Assembly (NCBI GenBank): GCA_013002535.1
Contig: JABDJK010000116.1
Coordinates: 1-64,000, forward strand
DNA: 64,000 nucleotides
Origin: Hyphococcus sp.
GTDB lineage: Bacteria > Pseudomonadota > Alphaproteobacteria > Caulobacterales > Parvularculaceae
Direction of reading: 5' to 3'
How positions within the stretch are numbered: the stretch's first letter is position 1; each line of letters opens with the position of its first letter. The translations under genes were made by a program, and so were the position numbers. Under the pieces are notes generated by a model. It made no database searches. It was not told the DNA's origin and was given only the letters and a program-made list of their open reading frames with translations. Positions 34,723-51,339 of the stretch are shown here, piece after piece.

Positions 34723-35898
34723 TTATTCTACGATCTTCGATACGATGCCGGCGCCGACCGTACGGCCGCCTTCACGGATAGCGAAGCGAAGCTTCTCTTC
34801 CATGGCGATCGGCACGATAAGCTCAACGTTAAGCTCGGCATTGTCGCCCGGCATAACCATTTCCGTGCCCTCTTTGAGGTTCACGACACCGGTCACGTCC
34901 GTTGTGCGGAAGTAGAACTGCGGACGATAGTTGCCGAAGAACGGCGTGTGGCGACCACCCTCGTCTTTCGTGAGGATATAGGCTTCCGCAACGAACTTCG
35001 TGTGCGGCGTAACCGAACCCGGCTTACAAAGAACCTGACCACGCTCAACAGCTTCACGGTCGATACCGCGAAGTAGAACACCGACGTTGTCGCCAGCTTC
35101 ACCGCGATCAAGCAGCTTGCGGAACATTTCAACGCCTGTGCAGGTCGTTTTCTGCGTGTCTTTGATACCGACGATTTCAAGCTCGTCACCGACGTTTACA
35201 ACACCGCGCTCAACACGACCCGTGACAACTGTACCGCGACCTGAGATCGAGAACACGTCCTCAATTGGCAGAAGGAACGGCTGGTCAACCGGACGCTCTG
35301 GCGTTGGGATATATTCGTCGACAGCTTTGATTAATTCCCTGATGGAATTCTCGCCCATGTCAGCATCGCCGCCTTCAAGAGCAACAAGCGCCGAACCTTT
35401 AATGATCGGTATGTCGTCGCCCGGGAAATCGTATGAAGAAAGGAGTTCACGAACTTCCATTTCAACGAGCTCGAGAAGCTCTTCGTCGTCGACCTGATCA
35501 GTTTTGTTCATGTAAACAACAATCGCCGGAACGCCGACCTGACGTGCGAGCAGGATGTGCTCACGCGTTTGCGGCATTGGGCCGTCAGCAGCAGACACAA
35601 CCAGGATAGCGCCGTCCATTTGCGCGGCGCCCGTGATCATGTTTTTCACATAGTCAGCGTGGCCTGGGCAGTCGACGTGTGCGTAGTGGCGTGCGTCGGA
35701 TTCATATTCAACGTGCGCCGTTGAGATGGTGATGCCGCGCGCTTTTTCTTCCGGCGCGCCGTCGATCTCGTCATAGGCTTTGAAGTCGCCAAAGTACTTC
35801 GTGATCGCCGCTGTCAGCGTCGTTTTACCATGGTCAACGTGGCCAATTGTGCCGACATTTGCATGGGGTTTATTGCGTTCAAATTTTTCCTTCGACAT
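34723..35898 (-). CDS. tuf: Elongation factor Tu
   Basis: GTPase delivering aminoacyl-tRNA to the ribosome. The 391-residue protein has G1 [16 protein letters not shown]2 [15 protein letters not shown]3 [14 protein letters not shown]4 MNKTDQVDD and the C-terminal [20 protein letters not shown]. The ATG at 35898 starts [19 protein letters not shown]. It follows fusA by 88 bp. Many alphaproteobacteria carry a second tuf copy elsewhere, which this window cannot show. Confidence 0.99.
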   Translation of the reverse strand: MSKEKFERNKPHANVGTIGHVDHGKTTLTAAITKYFGDFKAYDEIDGAPEEKARGITISTAHVEYESDARHYAHVDCPGHADYVKNMITGAAQMDGAILVVSAADGPMPQTREHILLARQVGVPAIVVYMNKTDQVDDEELLELVEMEVRELLSSYDFPGDDIPIIKGSALVALEGGDADMGENSIRELIKAVDEYIPTPERPVDQPFLLPIEDVFSISGRGTVVTGRVERGVVNVGDELEIVGIKDTQKTTCTGVEMFRKLLDRGEAGDNVGVLLRGIDREAVERGQVLCKPGSVTPHTKFVAEAYILTKDEGGRHTPFFGNYRPQFYFRTTDVTGVVNLKEGTEMVMPGDNAELNVELIVPIAMEEKLRFAIREGGRTVGAGIVSKIVE

Positions 35899-35986
35899 TT
35901 CACTTTTCTCCGTCTTTGGAACTCTTAACTTTTCTAATTAGCCAACGCCTTGGTTTTCGTGAGGAGCAAGGCGCCTTCCGGTAAAG

Positions 35987-38065
35987 CTAGCCAGCCAGCT
36001 TCGCCCGGACCTCCTCCTCCACATTCTTTGGGACCTGCTCGTAGTGATCGAACTGCATCGTGTATTGCGCGCGGCCTTGCGTGGCGGAACGCAGATTGTT
36101 GACATAGCCGAACATGTTCGCGAGCGGCACCATGGCGTGAACCACGTTTGCATTGCCGCGCATTTCTTGCTCTTGGATTTGGCCGCGGCGTGAATTCAAA
36201 TCGCCAATGACCGTACCGGTATATTCTTCCGGCGTTACCACCTCGACCTTCATAACCGGCTCAAGCAGAGCAAGACCAAGCTCAGCCTTATGTTCGCGAA
36301 GCGCAGCGCGGGCCGCGATCTCAAATGCGAGAACTGATGAGTCAACGTCGTGGAACGCGCCGTCATAAAGCTCGACTTTGAAATCGAGGATCGGGAAACC
36401 AACGAGGAGACCCGTCTCACGGATCGAGTTGATGCCCTTCTCGACGCCAGGAATGTATTCCTTCGGGATTGAGCCGCCAACGATCTTGCTTTCAAACTCG
36501 TAACCGGCGCCCGGCTCGTTTGGAGACACGACCATCTTGATGCGTGCAAACTGACCAGAACCGCCCGACTGCTTCTTGTGGGTGTAATCGAGATCGGCTT
36601 CGCGTGTAATTGTCTCGCGGTATGCAACCTGCGGCTGGCCAACGTTTGCTTCAACTTTAAATTCACGCTTCATCCGATCAACGAGGATGTCGAGATGAAG
36701 CTCGCCCATGCCTTTGATAATCGTCTGGCCAGACTCTTCGTCAGAAGAAACACGAAATGACGGGTCTTCGGCGGCAAGACGCTGCAGTGCGATACCCATT
36801 TTTTCCTGGTCAGCTTTGGTCTTAGGTTCAACAGCGAGCTCGATAACCGGCTCCGGGAACTCCATGCGCTCTAAGATAACTGGGCTTTGCGCGTCACAAA
36901 GTGTGTCGCCCGTCGTTGTGTCTTTCAGACCAACGATCGCAATGATGTCACCGGCGAATGCTTCTTTGATCTCTTCGCGGCTGTTGGAGTGCATTTCCAG
37001 CATCCGGCCGACGCGCTCTTTTTTGCCTTTGACGGTATTCATCACCTGCGTTCCGGCCTCTAGCTTGCCTGAGTAAATACGGCAGAATGTCAGCGACCCA
37101 ACAAACGGGTCGTTCATGACTTTAAAGGCAAGCATGGAAAGCGGTTCATCGTCGGACGATTTGCGCGAAACCTCTTCATCAGAATCCGGCAAGACGCCTT
37201 TGATCGCGGGAACTTCGACCGGGCTTGGCAGGTAGTCGACCACTGCGTCCAGCATCGGCTGAACGCCTTTGTTTTTAAACGCAGATCCACAAAGAACCGG
37301 GTGGAAGCTCACGTCGCACGTACCCTTACGAATAAGACGCTTGATCGTATCCGTGTCCGGCTCGTCGCCTTCGAGATACGCTTCCATGACGTCGTCATCC
37401 ATTTCGACGACGGTCTCGATCATCTTGTCACGGTATTCCTGCGCTTTGTCAGCGAGGTCTTCCGGAATGTCCGTTTCATGGAATTTGGCGCCAAGGGATT
37501 CTTCTTCCCAAATGATCGCCTTCATTTTCAGAAGGTCGACAACACCCTGGAAGTTATTTTCTGCGCCGATTGGCAGCTGCAGAACAACCGTTTTCGCTGC
37601 GAGGCGATTGTGGATTGTGTCGACAGAATAGTAGAAATCAGCGCCGATCTTATCCATCTTGTTGATGAAGAACATGCGCGGCACGCGGTACTTGTCGCCT
37701 TGCCGCCAAACAGTTTCCGTTTGCGGTTCAACGCCCGCGTTTGCGTCCAAAAGCGCAACAGCGCCGTCGAGCACGCGCAGCGAACGCTCAACTTCAATCG
37801 TGAAGTCAACGTGACCCGGCGTATCAATAATGTTCAGACGTTTGTCATTCCAGAACGTCGTCGTCGCAGCAGACGTAATCGTAATGCCGCGCTCTTGCTC
37901 CTGCTCCATCCAGTCCATGGTGGCCGCGCCGTCATGAACTTCGCCAATCTTGTGGCTCTTGCCGGTATAATAGAGTACGCGCTCAGTCGTCGTCGTTTTA
38001 CCGGCGTCGATATGCGCCATGATGCCGAAATTTCGGTAGTCTTCAATTTTATGTGAACGCGCCAT
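35987..38065 (-). CDS. fusA: Elongation factor G
   Basis: GTPase for ribosomal translocation and, with RRF, recycling. The 692 residues contain [20 protein letters not shown], the switch I region [33 protein letters not shown] and the [10 protein letters not shown] specificity motif. Domain IV shows [20 protein letters not shown], and the C-terminal part [16 protein letters not shown]. Classical single EF-G in the str operon, 19 bp after rpsG. Confidence 0.99.
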   Translation of the reverse strand: MARSHKIEDYRNFGIMAHIDAGKTTTTERVLYYTGKSHKIGEVHDGAATMDWMEQEQERGITITSAATTTFWNDKRLNIIDTPGHVDFTIEVERSLRVLDGAVALLDANAGVEPQTETVWRQGDKYRVPRMFFINKMDKIGADFYYSVDTIHNRLAAKTVVLQLPIGAENNFQGVVDLLKMKAIIWEEESLGAKFHETDIPEDLADKAQEYRDKMIETVVEMDDDVMEAYLEGDEPDTDTIKRLIRKGTCDVSFHPVLCGSAFKNKGVQPMLDAVVDYLPSPVEVPAIKGVLPDSDEEVSRKSSDDEPLSMLAFKVMNDPFVGSLTFCRIYSGKLEAGTQVMNTVKGKKERVGRMLEMHSNSREEIKEAFAGDIIAIVGLKDTTTGDTLCDAQSPVILERMEFPEPVIELAVEPKTKADQEKMGIALQRLAAEDPSFRVSSDEESGQTIIKGMGELHLDILVDRMKREFKVEANVGQPQVAYRETITREADLDYTHKKQSGGSGQFARIKMVVSPNEPGAGYEFESKIVGGSIPKEYIPGVEKGINSIRETGLLVGFPILDFKVELYDGAFHDVDSSVLAFEIAARAALREHKAELGLALLEPVMKVEVVTPEEYTGTVIGDLNSRRGQIQEQEMRGNANVVHAMVPLANMFGYVNNLRSATQGRAQYTMQFDHYEQVPKNVEEEVRAKLAG

Positions 38066-38084
38066 GACGTTTAGGCCCTAATAA

Positions 38085-38555
<471 letters not shown>

Positions 38556-38566
38556 CTAACGTATCC

Positions 38567-38938
38567 TTACTTAGGTCGCTTCGCGCCGTATTTAGAACGG
38601 CGTTGCTTGCGGTCTTTCACGCCCTGTGTATCCAGAACGCCGCGAATGATGTGGTAGCGGACACCGGGAAGGTCTTTCACGCGGCCGCCGCGAATAAGAA
38701 CAACTGAGTGCTCTTGAAGATTGTGACCCTCGCCCGGGATGTAACCGATGACCTCATAGCCATTGGTCAGGCGAATCTTTGCAACTTTACGAAGCGCCGA
38801 GTTCGGCTTCTTCGGAGTTGTCGTATAGACACGTGTGCATACGCCGCGTTTTTGCGGATTCGCTTCGAGCGCCGGCACCTTGTTGATGCGTCGCTTCGGT
38901 TTGCGCGGCTTGCGGATCAGTTGTTGAATCGTCGGCAT
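38567..38938 (-). CDS. rpsL: 30S ribosomal protein S12 (uS12)
   Basis: Decoding-centre protein. Starting at the ATG at 38938 (preceded by CAGGAGACGGA) gives the universal 123 residues: [20 protein letters not shown] and [20 protein letters not shown]. The lysines in PKKPNSA and in [12 protein letters not shown] are the wild-type residues whose replacement gives streptomycin resistance in other bacteria, so none of those changes is present. The track's 72 extra codons run through the leader and are not coding. First gene of the str-S10-spc-alpha unit. Confidence 0.98.
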   Translation of the reverse strand: MPTIQQLIRKPRKPKRRINKVPALEANPQKRGVCTRVYTTTPKKPNSALRKVAKIRLTNGYEVIGYIPGEGHNLQEHSVVLIRGGRVKDLPGVRYHIIRGVLDTQGVKDRKQRRSKYGAKRPK

Positions 38939-39125
38939 TCCGTCTCCTGCGTCGTTCTTAAACGCGTGTAATAACCACCTGTTTTCGCGCCACGATTTGT
39001 AATACTCATGACGCAAATGAGCGGGGCCCCGTCTGGCGGAACGCCGCTCGCAATAAAACTCACAGTCTTCAGCTAAAATTGGCTGCGTTTCAGGGTTCCT
39101 GACGGCCAGCCTTCCAGCGGCGCGA

Positions 39126-39154
39126 CACATAGCTGTGTGATTCCGCCGGGTCAA
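39126..39154 (-). promoter_or_regulatory. Probable main promoter of the str-S10-spc-alpha superoperon
   Basis: On the minus strand TTGACC (39149-39154) and TATGTG (39126-39131) are separated by 17 bases, a housekeeping sigma-type arrangement with a good -35 and a poorer -10. It lies about 190 bases upstream of rpsL and just after the glycosyltransferase stop. The resulting leader contains a GC-rich segment able to pair (GAGCGGCG...CCCCGCTC near 39028-39058). Confidence 0.55.
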
Positions 39155-39207
39155 TAGATACTTACCGAAAAATAAAGGAAATTCGGGATGTTTTTGACGC
39201 GCGCGAG

Positions 39208-40461
39208 CTATCTTTCGGCGCTGGCGACAATAGCCTGTGCGAGCGCTGATCCCCAGGACTTTGAGCGATCATAAAGCATTGCCCGGGCGTCGGATGCCGC
39301 TTTTCGCATATCATCCAATTTCTGCTCATCGCAAAGCAACAATGTGAGGCATTCAGCCAGATTTTTAGAGTTTTCCGCTTCGAATTCCATTACGGCGTCG
39401 CCAAAAACTTCGCGCGCAGGAACCACAGAACTGACGAGAAGCGGCGTTAGTTGCGATATCGCCTCTGCGCACACCGCAGGAAATCCTTCCGCGAATGCGC
39501 GCTGCGTCGGGACGACCAGCAACTGCGATTCGCGCAACGCGCCGTAGACATCAGCGGCGTCTACCGGCCCCGGCGCCTCAATATCGTCAGCGAAACCGGT
39601 GGCCCCCGCCTTTTCCCGGAGTTCGTCGAGAGCACGCCCCGCCCCCAAAAATCGGATCGCAAGATCGGATTGATGGCTCTTGGCCACACAAAAGGCTTCG
39701 AGCAGTTCAAATACGCCCTTTTCCCTTTCAATCCGGCCGAGATAGCAAATCTGGTTTTTTCGGCGCGCCAGTTCCTCTCCAACATCCGCGTATGATGACG
39801 GCAATTGATGCATCGATTGAAATCCCGGAATTTTCCGCGGCGAAATTTCATTGAACTGGTCCAGTGCAGTTTTCGAAACCGCAACCGCTGCATCAACATA
39901 CCGCCCGACGAGAACCTTCTTCACAAAGAAATTTATTTGATTTTTTAAACTTTGCGGCCGGCGACCGATTTGCCAGAACATATTGTGCAATGACATAACG
40001 ATGCGCTCACTTGATTTCGCAAGTCGCGGCAACATCGGCCAATAAAATTCCCCTCCCAAAATCAGAATGTGCGGTTTGAATTGTTCACAATGTCTCGCAA
40101 TTTCGCGGGTAATCGCCTGCTTTTGCGGCCAATAGGCGCCGGGCGTTTCATAGTCGATATCGCTGAGACGAATGAACGTGCAGTTGTCTGCGCACATTTC
40201 TTCAGCGCGATCAGCACCGCGTTCAATGATTAAGGCCTCAGCGCTTAGCGCTTCGACAACATCAAAGAACATCTCCGAATACGTAATGATCGCTTTGCCG
40301 GGATACGGCTGGCCGCGCTTCCAGTATGAATAGGTGTCGCGTAATTCTCCCGGCCCCGGAACATACGCAATCCGTAGCAGCGCAGCATCATCCAGGTTAA
40401 AACATTGACGAACGCGGGCGCGAAAATCCGTTGGCAGGCTGAAGAATTTCTCTTGCTTCAT
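39208..40461 (-). CDS. Glycosyltransferase family 4 (GT-B) protein
   Basis: A 417-residue cytoplasmic GT-B enzyme, probably moving a sugar from a nucleotide donor to a surface glycan. The N-terminal half has [20 protein letters not shown] and [15 protein letters not shown]. The C-terminal donor domain has [19 protein letters not shown] and an EX7E motif within [20 protein letters not shown], the GT4 signature. The ATG at 40461 is chosen (MKQEKFFSL); the track adds 27 codons reaching into the preceding gene. It lies 7 bp after another transferase-like gene. The acceptor is unknown. Confidence 0.82.
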   Translation of the reverse strand: MKQEKFFSLPTDFRARVRQCFNLDDAALLRIAYVPGPGELRDTYSYWKRGQPYPGKAIITYSEMFFDVVEALSAEALIIERGADRAEEMCADNCTFIRLSDIDYETPGAYWPQKQAITREIARHCEQFKPHILILGGEFYWPMLPRLAKSSERIVMSLHNMFWQIGRRPQSLKNQINFFVKKVLVGRYVDAAVAVSKTALDQFNEISPRKIPGFQSMHQLPSSYADVGEELARRKNQICYLGRIEREKGVFELLEAFCVAKSHQSDLAIRFLGAGRALDELREKAGATGFADDIEAPGPVDAADVYGALRESQLLVVPTQRAFAEGFPAVCAEAISQLTPLLVSSVVPAREVFGDAVMEFEAENSKNLAECLTLLLCDEQKLDDMRKAASDARAMLYDRSKSWGSALAQAIVASAER

Positions 40462-40468
40462 GACGGTC

Positions 40469-41521
40469 TTATTCGAACGGTCGTTCGCCCGTGTCTCTGC
40501 GGTGAAGGTAAACTTTTCTTGCAATCTTGTCCGCCGCTGCATTTTTCAACCAAAGTAGGCTCTTCACGGCGCCATTTTTCCGCTGCCATTTTACAAATTC
40601 ATGGCCGACGGGTCCATTGAGATGTTCTACCCATCGACATAAAATCTCAGACACTGTGAATTCTTTCGCCCGCGCCTGCCCATTAGAAATCATGTTATTG
40701 TAAAGGTTTGCGTCGTCTTTGAGGCGTCGGATAGCATTGATTGCATCTTCCGATGAATTGATTTCGATATAATCGAGCGACGACTTTCGCAATTCCTGAT
40801 AGGCGGGCTCCGCCCCTAAAAGCGCCGGGACACCCGCAGCCCATGCATTCACCAGTTTGCTTGCCGGCTTGTTGGCGACGTCGGCGAGCGTCAAATTTCG
40901 GATGGCAATAATCGCATCCACATTACTATAATCATGCATCGAGACGGGCTCATCACCTTCCGGCGATCGTTTCCCATGGCGAAAGATTACGCCCATAGAA
41001 TTCAATGCCGATAGAAACGTCTCATCGCAGAATTGTTCATAGAGATTTGATGTCTCGCCCATATACCCCAGCACCGAGAGTTCAGCGCCGCGTTCGCGTT
41101 TGCGCGCGATTAAGCCCGGTTGAGGGAAGTGCGGGGTCCAGCTGATTTTTGCCTTGCCTTTGTTCAAGTTGTTCTGTTCGAAAACCCAATTGGCCAGTTT
41201 TGGCTCATGGCAGTCGGCCCGGCATGCGACGATAAACGGTCGCACCGGGCGATGTCGAATGCCGAAATCAACGCTCGAAACGATGTTGATTGCATCATCC
41301 AATGGCTCCGGAGAATGGCTGACGTCGTAGCCTGCACGCCGGAAATAAATATACGGAATGACGACCCAATTGTTCATGGAGCCGACGCACCGCTGGGTGA
41401 GTACTTCGTCGGTTATTGCATTAATATTTCCGGATGGAATTTCTGGCCATCCTAACGAATTGGCGTCGTCAAAAAAACGTTCTGGAATGACGAAGTTTAT
41501 ACGATGTTCCAGACGGCTCAT
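40469..41521 (-). CDS. Putative glycosyltransferase (GT-B-like C-terminal domain)
   Basis: A 350-residue protein whose C-terminal half resembles the donor-binding part of GT-B transferases: VDAIIAIRNL, then KPASKLVNAWAAGVPALLGA followed by a Tyr/Leu-rich helix and DDANLYNNMISNGQARAKEF. The N-terminal half (WVVIPYIYFRRAGYDVSHSP) is compatible with an acceptor domain. Family and substrate are uncertain. AAGGGG precedes the ATG at 41521. It heads a two-gene unit with the GT4 gene and starts 109 bp after the rpoC terminator, so it needs its own promoter, which I cannot pinpoint. Confidence 0.6.
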   Translation of the reverse strand: MSRLEHRINFVIPERFFDDANSLGWPEIPSGNINAITDEVLTQRCVGSMNNWVVIPYIYFRRAGYDVSHSPEPLDDAINIVSSVDFGIRHRPVRPFIVACRADCHEPKLANWVFEQNNLNKGKAKISWTPHFPQPGLIARKRERGAELSVLGYMGETSNLYEQFCDETFLSALNSMGVIFRHGKRSPEGDEPVSMHDYSNVDAIIAIRNLTLADVANKPASKLVNAWAAGVPALLGAEPAYQELRKSSLDYIEINSSEDAINAIRRLKDDANLYNNMISNGQARAKEFTVSEILCRWVEHLNGPVGHEFVKWQRKNGAVKSLLWLKNAAADKIARKVYLHRRDTGERPFE

Positions 41522-41624
41522 TGCCTGATCCCCTTAGCCGGATTAGTCCATCCAGCCTGACGCAACACTGTCGCGTAATCATTATTCGACGACGAATTTA
41601 TGACGCGTTAAGATTTCGGTTCAG

Positions 41625-41654
41625 AAAAAACGGCGGCCCAGAGGCCGCCGTTTT
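41625..41654 (-). terminator. Intrinsic terminator after rpoC
   Basis: CGGCGGCC-CAGA-GGCCGCCG forms a perfect 8-bp stem; on the minus strand it is followed by six T's. It begins 6 bases past the rpoC stop and ends the rplJL-rpoBC transcript ahead of the glycosyltransferase pair. Confidence 0.93.
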
Positions 41655-41660
41655 CAATCT

Positions 41661-44600
41661 TCATTCTGCAGCGTCTTGTCCAGCCGACGCAGGCTCTTCC
41701 GCCGGCGGGTCAGCAATCACCGCCTCTTCGCTTACGGTTTCCGTTTCCTCTGCAGGAGCGGCCTCAATTTTTAGAGCCTCTGCAGCCGCAGCACGTTTCG
41801 CCCGCTCCTCAATGAGAACACGGTCGCGCTGATCGGCTTCAATCTGACGCGTATTCATCGCGCCGCCGGTTCCGGCCGGAATCAATCTACCGACGATGAC
41901 GTTTTCTTTCAGGCCTTCAAGGATATCAATTTTACCATTTACCGCTGCGTCAGTCAGGACACGCGTGGTCTCCTGGAATGATGCAGCCGAAATAAACGAA
42001 CGGGTCTGTAGCGAGGCTTTGGTGATGCCGAGCAGAACCGGGTGAGCCTTCGCCGGCGCTTTGCCTTGATCTTCAAGTTTCGCATTTGTTTCTGCGAATT
42101 CGAGCCGGTCAATATGCTCTTCTTTCAAGTAGAATGAATCGCCGGACTCCGTGATCTCGACTTTTTGCAGCATCTGGCGAACGATCACCTCAATGTGCTT
42201 GTCGTTAATCGGAACGCCTTGCAGGCGGTAAACTTCCTGAATTTCATTGATAAGATAATCAGCAAGCGCTTCGATGCCCAGGATCTGGAGAATATCATGC
42301 GGCGCAGGGTTGCCGTCCATCAGATATTCGCCCTTGGCGATAAAGTCACCGTCCTGAACCGCGATATGTTTGCCCTTCGGCACCAGGTAATCTGATACTT
42401 CGAGGTTCTCGTCAGTTGGGACGATCTGGATGCGGCGTTTATTCTTATAGTCGCGGCCAAAGACAACTTTACCATCCTGATCGGCGATGATCGCGTGATC
42501 CTTCGGACGGCGCGCTTCGAACAGCTCCGCAACACGCGGCAGACCACCGGTAATGTCGCGCGTTTTGGCGCCTTCGGTCGGAATTCGGGCAACCGCGTCA
42601 CCTGGCGCAATCTTCTCGCCATCTTCAACAGACAAAATCGCCTCAACCGGCAGCGTATAACGCGCTTCACCGCCTGAAGCGAGTTTCACCGGTTCGCCCT
42701 TGGCATCGACAATAGCGATCGCCGGCTTCATGTCGGCCGCGCGCGGATTTGCGCGCCAGTCAGTGACGACGCGGCTGGCGATACCCGTCGCTTCGTCGGC
42801 AACAACCTGCATGGACATGCCTTCCTGCAAATCCTCAAACTTCACCTTACCGGCAACCTCAGTTAGGATTGGAATAGTGTAGGGATCCCAGTCGGCAACG
42901 CGCTGCCCCCGTGTAACGGCAGCGCCGTCTTTCACACGTAGTTTCGCGCCGTTAGAGACTTTGTAGGACGCGTGTTCCTTACCGTCTTTATCGACGATTT
43001 TGATCAGCGTATTGCGGCCCATGACAACCAGGTCGCCGGCGGAATCGACAACAACATTTGATCCGTCAACTTTGATGGCGCCTTCGTGGCTGGCCTCGAT
43101 GAACGAGGTGTCGCCAACCTGCGCGGTGCCGCCAACGTGGAACGTTCGCATAGTAAGCTGCGTGCCAGGCTCACCGATAGATTGCGCCGCGATAACACCG
43201 ACGGCTTCACCGATATTGACCGGCGTACCTCGGGCAAGATCGCGACCGTAGCAAGCGCCACAAACGCCGGACGTCGACTCACAGGTCAGAACCGAACGGA
43301 CGCGGACAACCTGAACGCCGGAACCTTCAATGGCCTCAGATTGCGGTTCGTCAACCAGATCACCGGTGCGTCCGACGGTCTCATTTGTTTCAGGATGAAC
43401 AATGTCATCAAGTAACGTCCGTCCGAGAATGCGCTGCGACAGAGGAACAATGATATCACCACCCTGAACAACCGCTTCGATTGAAATGCCGTTTAAGGTG
43501 CCACAGTCCGGCTCACGAATGATGCAGTCTTGCGCAACGTCAACGAGACGGCGTGTAAGATACCCGGAGTTCGCCGTTTTCAACGCCGTATCTGCAAGAC
43601 CTTTACGTGCGCCGTGAGTCGAGTTGAAATACTCGAGCACTGTCAGTCCCTCTTTGAAATTCGAGGTAATCGGCGTCTCGATAATCTCGCCGGATGGTTT
43701 CGCCATCAGGCCGCGCATCGCGCCGAGCTGACGCATCTGCGTGGGAGAACCACGCGCGCCTGAATGAGACATCATGTAGATTGAGTTCGGTTCCTTTTGG
43801 CGACCGGTCTCTTCATCAAATTTCGTTTCCGAAATCTCACCCATCATGGCGTCGGCAATTTTGTCCGTACACTTCGCCCATGCGTCGATGGCTTTGTTGT
43901 ATTTCTCACCACGCGTAATAAGGCCTTCAGCATATTGCTGCTCAAACTCACTGACGAGCGCGCGCGTTTCCTCAACGAGGCTGTATTTGGTATCAGGAAT
44001 GACCATGTCGTCTTTGCCGAACGAGATGCCCGCTTTGCAAGCTTCCTTGAAGCCGAGTCCCATAATGTGGTCGGCAAAAATAACCGTCTTCTTTTGACCA
44101 CAATGGCGGTAGACGATGTCAATCAATCCTTGCACCGTTTTCTTGGTGAGGAGCTGGTTGACAACGGCGAACGGTACGTTTCCGTCTTTCGGCAGAACCT
44201 GCGCGACCATCATCCGGCCAGGCGTAGTTTCAACGATTTCGCGGATCGGCCCACCGTCATTATCAACAGATTCCCAGCGCGCTTTTATCTTGGTGTGCAA
44301 CGTTACGACACCGGTTGCGAGCGCGTGTTCGATCTCTTCAATCGTTGCGAAAATTTTGCCTTCACCCGGCTCGCCCTCTTTCTCCATGGAGATGTAGTAA
44401 AGGCCAAGAACGATGTCCTGTGACGGCACGATAATCGGTTTACCGTTCGCTGGCGACAAGATGTTGTTCGTCGACATCATCAGGACGCGCGCTTCAAGCT
44501 GCGCTTCCAGTGACAATGGCACATGAACCGCCATCTGGTCGCCGTCAAAGTCAGCGTTAAACGCAGTACACACCAACGGGTGAAGCTGGATTGCTTTACC

Positions 44601-45935
44601 TTCGATAAGTTTCGGTTCGAACGCCTGAATTCCAAGACGGTGAAGCGTTGGCGCTCTGTTCAACATAACCGGGTGTTCGCGAATAACCTCGTCGAGAATA
44701 TCCCAAACTTCCGGGCGTTCTTTTTCAACGAGCTTCTTAGCCTGTTTAACCGTAGCGGACAGGCCTTTCGCGTCGAGGCGGGAATAGATGAATGGCTTAA
44801 AAAGTTCGAGGGCCATTTTCTTCGGCAGGCCGCACTCGTGGAGGCGCAGTTCCGGACCAACAACAATGACCGAACGGCCGGAATAATCGACGCGTTTTCC
44901 GAGAAGGTTCTGCCGGAAGCGACCCTGCTTACCTTTAAGCATATCTGAAAGGGATTTCAGCGGTCGCTTATTGGTGCCTGTGATAACCCGGCCGCGGCGG
45001 CCGTTATCGAAGAGCGCATCGACAGATTCCTGCAACATGCGCTTTTCGTTGCGCACAATAATGTCGGGCGCACGAAGCTCAATCAGGCGCTTCAAGCGGT
45101 TGTTGCGGTTGATGACGCGGCGGTAAAGATCGTTAAGATCCGACGTGGCGAAGCGGCCGCCATCCAGCGGAACCAGCGGGCGTAATTCCGGTGGAATGAC
45201 CGGAATTACGGTCATGATCATCCACTCCGGGCGATTTCCAGACTCGATGAAAGCATTGAGAAGCTTCAATCGCTTGGAATATTTTTTTGTTTTCAGTTCC
45301 GACGTTGAGTCAGCGATTTCCGCGCGCATTTTGTCGGCTTCGATTTCGATATCGATGTTCGACAAGATTTCGCGGATTGCTTCAGCCCCAATGCCGGCAG
45401 TGAATGAATCTTCTCCGAATTCTTCCTGCGCCTGGAGGTATTCTTCCTCCGTCATCATCTGATTTTGTTCCAGCGGAGTCAGCCCCGGCTCAATGACGAT
45501 GTATTGTTCGAAATAGAGCACGCGCTCGACATCTTTCAACGTCATATCGAGCAACAATGAAATCCGGCTTGGCAGTGATTTCAGGAACCAAATGTGGGCG
45601 CAAGGCGCGGCCAACTCAATGTGACCCATGCGGTCGCGGCGGACCTTCGTCAGCGTGACTTCGACACCACATTTTTCACAGGTGATGCCTTTATACTTCA
45701 TGCGCTTGTATTTGCCGCACAAGCATTCATAGTCCTTTACCGGACCGAAAATACGCGCACAGAAAAGTCCATCGCGCTCAGGCTTGAACGTACGATAGTT
45801 AATCGTCTCTGGCTTTTTGATTTCGCCAAACGACCAGGAGAGAATTTTCTCCGGGCTCGAGAGCGAAATGCGGATCTGGTTGAACGTCTGCGCGGGCGCA
45901 GTCGGATTAAATACGTTCAAAAGTTCCTGTGACAT
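41661..45935 (-). CDS. rpoC: RNA polymerase beta' subunit
   Basis: Catalytic large subunit of RNA polymerase, 1424 residues from the ATG at 45935 ([18 protein letters not shown]); the track start is five codons earlier. The N-terminal zinc ribbon is visible as [19 protein letters not shown]. The catalytic magnesium loop is [20 protein letters not shown], and the trigger/bridge region includes [20 protein letters not shown] second zinc site is in [17 protein letters not shown]. The C-terminal tail is Ala/Glu-rich ([13 protein letters not shown]), as in relatives. It follows rpoB by 80 bp. Confidence 0.99.
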   Translation of the reverse strand: MSQELLNVFNPTAPAQTFNQIRISLSSPEKILSWSFGEIKKPETINYRTFKPERDGLFCARIFGPVKDYECLCGKYKRMKYKGITCEKCGVEVTLTKVRRDRMGHIELAAPCAHIWFLKSLPSRISLLLDMTLKDVERVLYFEQYIVIEPGLTPLEQNQMMTEEEYLQAQEEFGEDSFTAGIGAEAIREILSNIDIEIEADKMRAEIADSTSELKTKKYSKRLKLLNAFIESGNRPEWMIMTVIPVIPPELRPLVPLDGGRFATSDLNDLYRRVINRNNRLKRLIELRAPDIIVRNEKRMLQESVDALFDNGRRGRVITGTNKRPLKSLSDMLKGKQGRFRQNLLGKRVDYSGRSVIVVGPELRLHECGLPKKMALELFKPFIYSRLDAKGLSATVKQAKKLVEKERPEVWDILDEVIREHPVMLNRAPTLHRLGIQAFEPKLIEGKAIQLHPLVCTAFNADFDGDQMAVHVPLSLEAQLEARVLMMSTNNILSPANGKPIIVPSQDIVLGLYYISMEKEGEPGEGKIFATIEEIEHALATGVVTLHTKIKARWESVDNDGGPIREIVETTPGRMMVAQVLPKDGNVPFAVVNQLLTKKTVQGLIDIVYRHCGQKKTVIFADHIMGLGFKEACKAGISFGKDDMVIPDTKYSLVEETRALVSEFEQQYAEGLITRGEKYNKAIDAWAKCTDKIADAMMGEISETKFDEETGRQKEPNSIYMMSHSGARGSPTQMRQLGAMRGLMAKPSGEIIETPITSNFKEGLTVLEYFNSTHGARKGLADTALKTANSGYLTRRLVDVAQDCIIREPDCGTLNGISIEAVVQGGDIIVPLSQRILGRTLLDDIVHPETNETVGRTGDLVDEPQSEAIEGSGVQVVRVRSVLTCESTSGVCGACYGRDLARGTPVNIGEAVGVIAAQSIGEPGTQLTMRTFHVGGTAQVGDTSFIEASHEGAIKVDGSNVVVDSAGDLVVMGRNTLIKIVDKDGKEHASYKVSNGAKLRVKDGAAVTRGQRVADWDPYTIPILTEVAGKVKFEDLQEGMSMQVVADEATGIASRVVTDWRANPRAADMKPAIAIVDAKGEPVKLASGGEARYTLPVEAILSVEDGEKIAPGDAVARIPTEGAKTRDITGGLPRVAELFEARRPKDHAIIADQDGKVVFGRDYKNKRRIQIVPTDENLEVSDYLVPKGKHIAVQDGDFIAKGEYLMDGNPAPHDILQILGIEALADYLINEIQEVYRLQGVPINDKHIEVIVRQMLQKVEITESGDSFYLKEEHIDRLEFAETNAKLEDQGKAPAKAHPVLLGITKASLQTRSFISAASFQETTRVLTDAAVNGKIDILEGLKENVIVGRLIPAGTGGAMNTRQIEADQRDRVLIEERAKRAAAAEALKIEAAPAEETETVSEEAVIADPPAEEPASAGQDAAE

Positions 45936-46015
45936 GAAAAGCCTCTTCAATCGGGCGCGGTTGATCAGACCGCGTTAAAAAATCAATGTTTGACAAACGG
46001 GAATGCGGCGAACCG

Positions 46016-50098
<4,083 letters not shown>

Positions 50099-50404
50099 TT
50101 TTTCCTCACGACCGGAAGTCAGTTGTTCCAAACGCTGTCACATCTCTTTCGCGGACAAGAAATGCGCATGCGCAAAAGCGCCCTGACGGTCGGACTACTA
50201 ATCGACCGTAGGTCGCCGGGTTAATTAAAATGTATTCTCGATTACCTGAAGCACGTCGCCGCAAAGCCTAAAAGCCGCCGGTAGCTGCCTACCGACGGCG
50301 AAGGGAGTTAATAAGCACGGTTTGCGTAAGCCGCAACCCCCCGCCCCCGGAAAATCCCTGGGGCTGGGGAAAACCATGCTCGACCAAAATCCTTCGTTTC
50401 AGGC
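50099..50404 (-). other. Structured rplL-rpoB spacer (306 bp, no gene)
   Basis: No convincing ORF. In transcript order after rplL: a G/C-rich run (CCCCAGCCCCAGGGA..., GGGGGCGGGGGG), the terminator-like hairpin listed separately at 50274-50299, a 7-bp perfect stem ACGGTCG/CGACCGT (50186-50209), and the 12-base palindrome TGCGCATGCGCA (50163-50174) next to GCGC-TTTT-GCGC. This looks like an untranslated regulatory or processing region setting RNA polymerase subunit levels. Confidence 0.7.
50270..50299 (-). terminator. Terminator-like attenuator hairpin between rplL and rpoB
   Basis: On the minus-strand transcript GCCGTCGGTAG-GCAG-CTACCGGCGGC forms an 11-bp stem with one G-U pair, followed by TTTTAG. 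On the plus strand the same pair is a mismatch, so the fold favours minus-strand RNA. Partial termination between rplL and rpoB is known in E. coli and is the likely role here. Confidence 0.65.
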
Positions 50405-50782
<378 letters not shown>

Positions 50783-50826
50783 GATATTGGTTTCCTAGTT
50801 GGTTGATTTAGTTTGAATAATTTGCG

Positions 50827-51339
50827 TTACGCAGCTTCGCGATTTTCCAGGGCTTCCAGGATACCCGCGATATTCGAGGCCGGAGCGCCAATTGCGCCAG
50901 CGATGCTTGATGCTGACGAAGTGATCGCCACGACAATTGAGGCCAGGAGCTCTTCACGCGACGGCATCGCGGCAAGCGCCTCAACACCTTTGTCGTCGAG
51001 GATTTCTTCGCCCATTGCACCGCCAAGAATAGTGAGCTTGTCATTGCCCTTGGCGAAATTTTTGACGGCTTTCGCCGCGGCAACCGGATCTTCAGAAAAT
51101 GCAATCGCGGTTGGACCCGAAAATAGGTCTGACAGCTTTTCGCTTGGCTTTCCGCTGACCGCGATTTTTGCCAGCCGGTTTTTCACGACCCGCACATTTG
51201 CGCCCGCAGAACGCAACTCACCGCGCAAGTTTTCAAATTCGGAAACCGTGAGGCCGCCATTTCCGAACAAAACTACGGCGTTTTCGTCAAAAATATTGCC
51301 GATCCACTCGACCATTTCCGACTTTTGGGCTCTGTCCAT
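50827..51339 (-). CDS. rplJ: 50S ribosomal protein L10 (uL10)
   Basis: Base of the L7/L12 stalk; in many bacteria the L10-L7/L12 complex binds its own mRNA leader and represses translation. The 170 residues include [59 protein letters not shown] and the C-terminal helix ([14 protein letters not shown]) that binds L7/L12 dimers. It begins a transcript of its own here, because rplKA is 11.5 kb away. Confidence 0.97.
   Translation of the reverse strand: MDRAQKSEMVEWIGNIFDENAVVLFGNGGLTVSEFENLRGELRSAGANVRVVKNRLAKIAVSGKPSEKLSDLFSGPTAIAFSEDPVAAAKAVKNFAKGNDKLTILGGAMGEEILDDKGVEALAAMPSREELLASIVVAITSSASSIAGAIGAPASNIAGILEALENREAA

Noticed and set aside
37301-38056. 251-residue plus-strand ORF antisense to fusA
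   Set aside because: Same reason: an opposite-strand shadow of a highly conserved gene, with Arg/Val/Phe-rich composition typical of antisense frames.
38939-39154. 72-codon N-terminal extension of S12 in the ORF track
   Set aside because: S12 universally begins MPTIQQLIR; the extension is non-homologous, lies in the leader and starts close to the candidate promoter.
43797-44423. 208-residue plus-strand ORF antisense to rpoC
   Set aside because: Shadow of rpoC; no start signal or domain.
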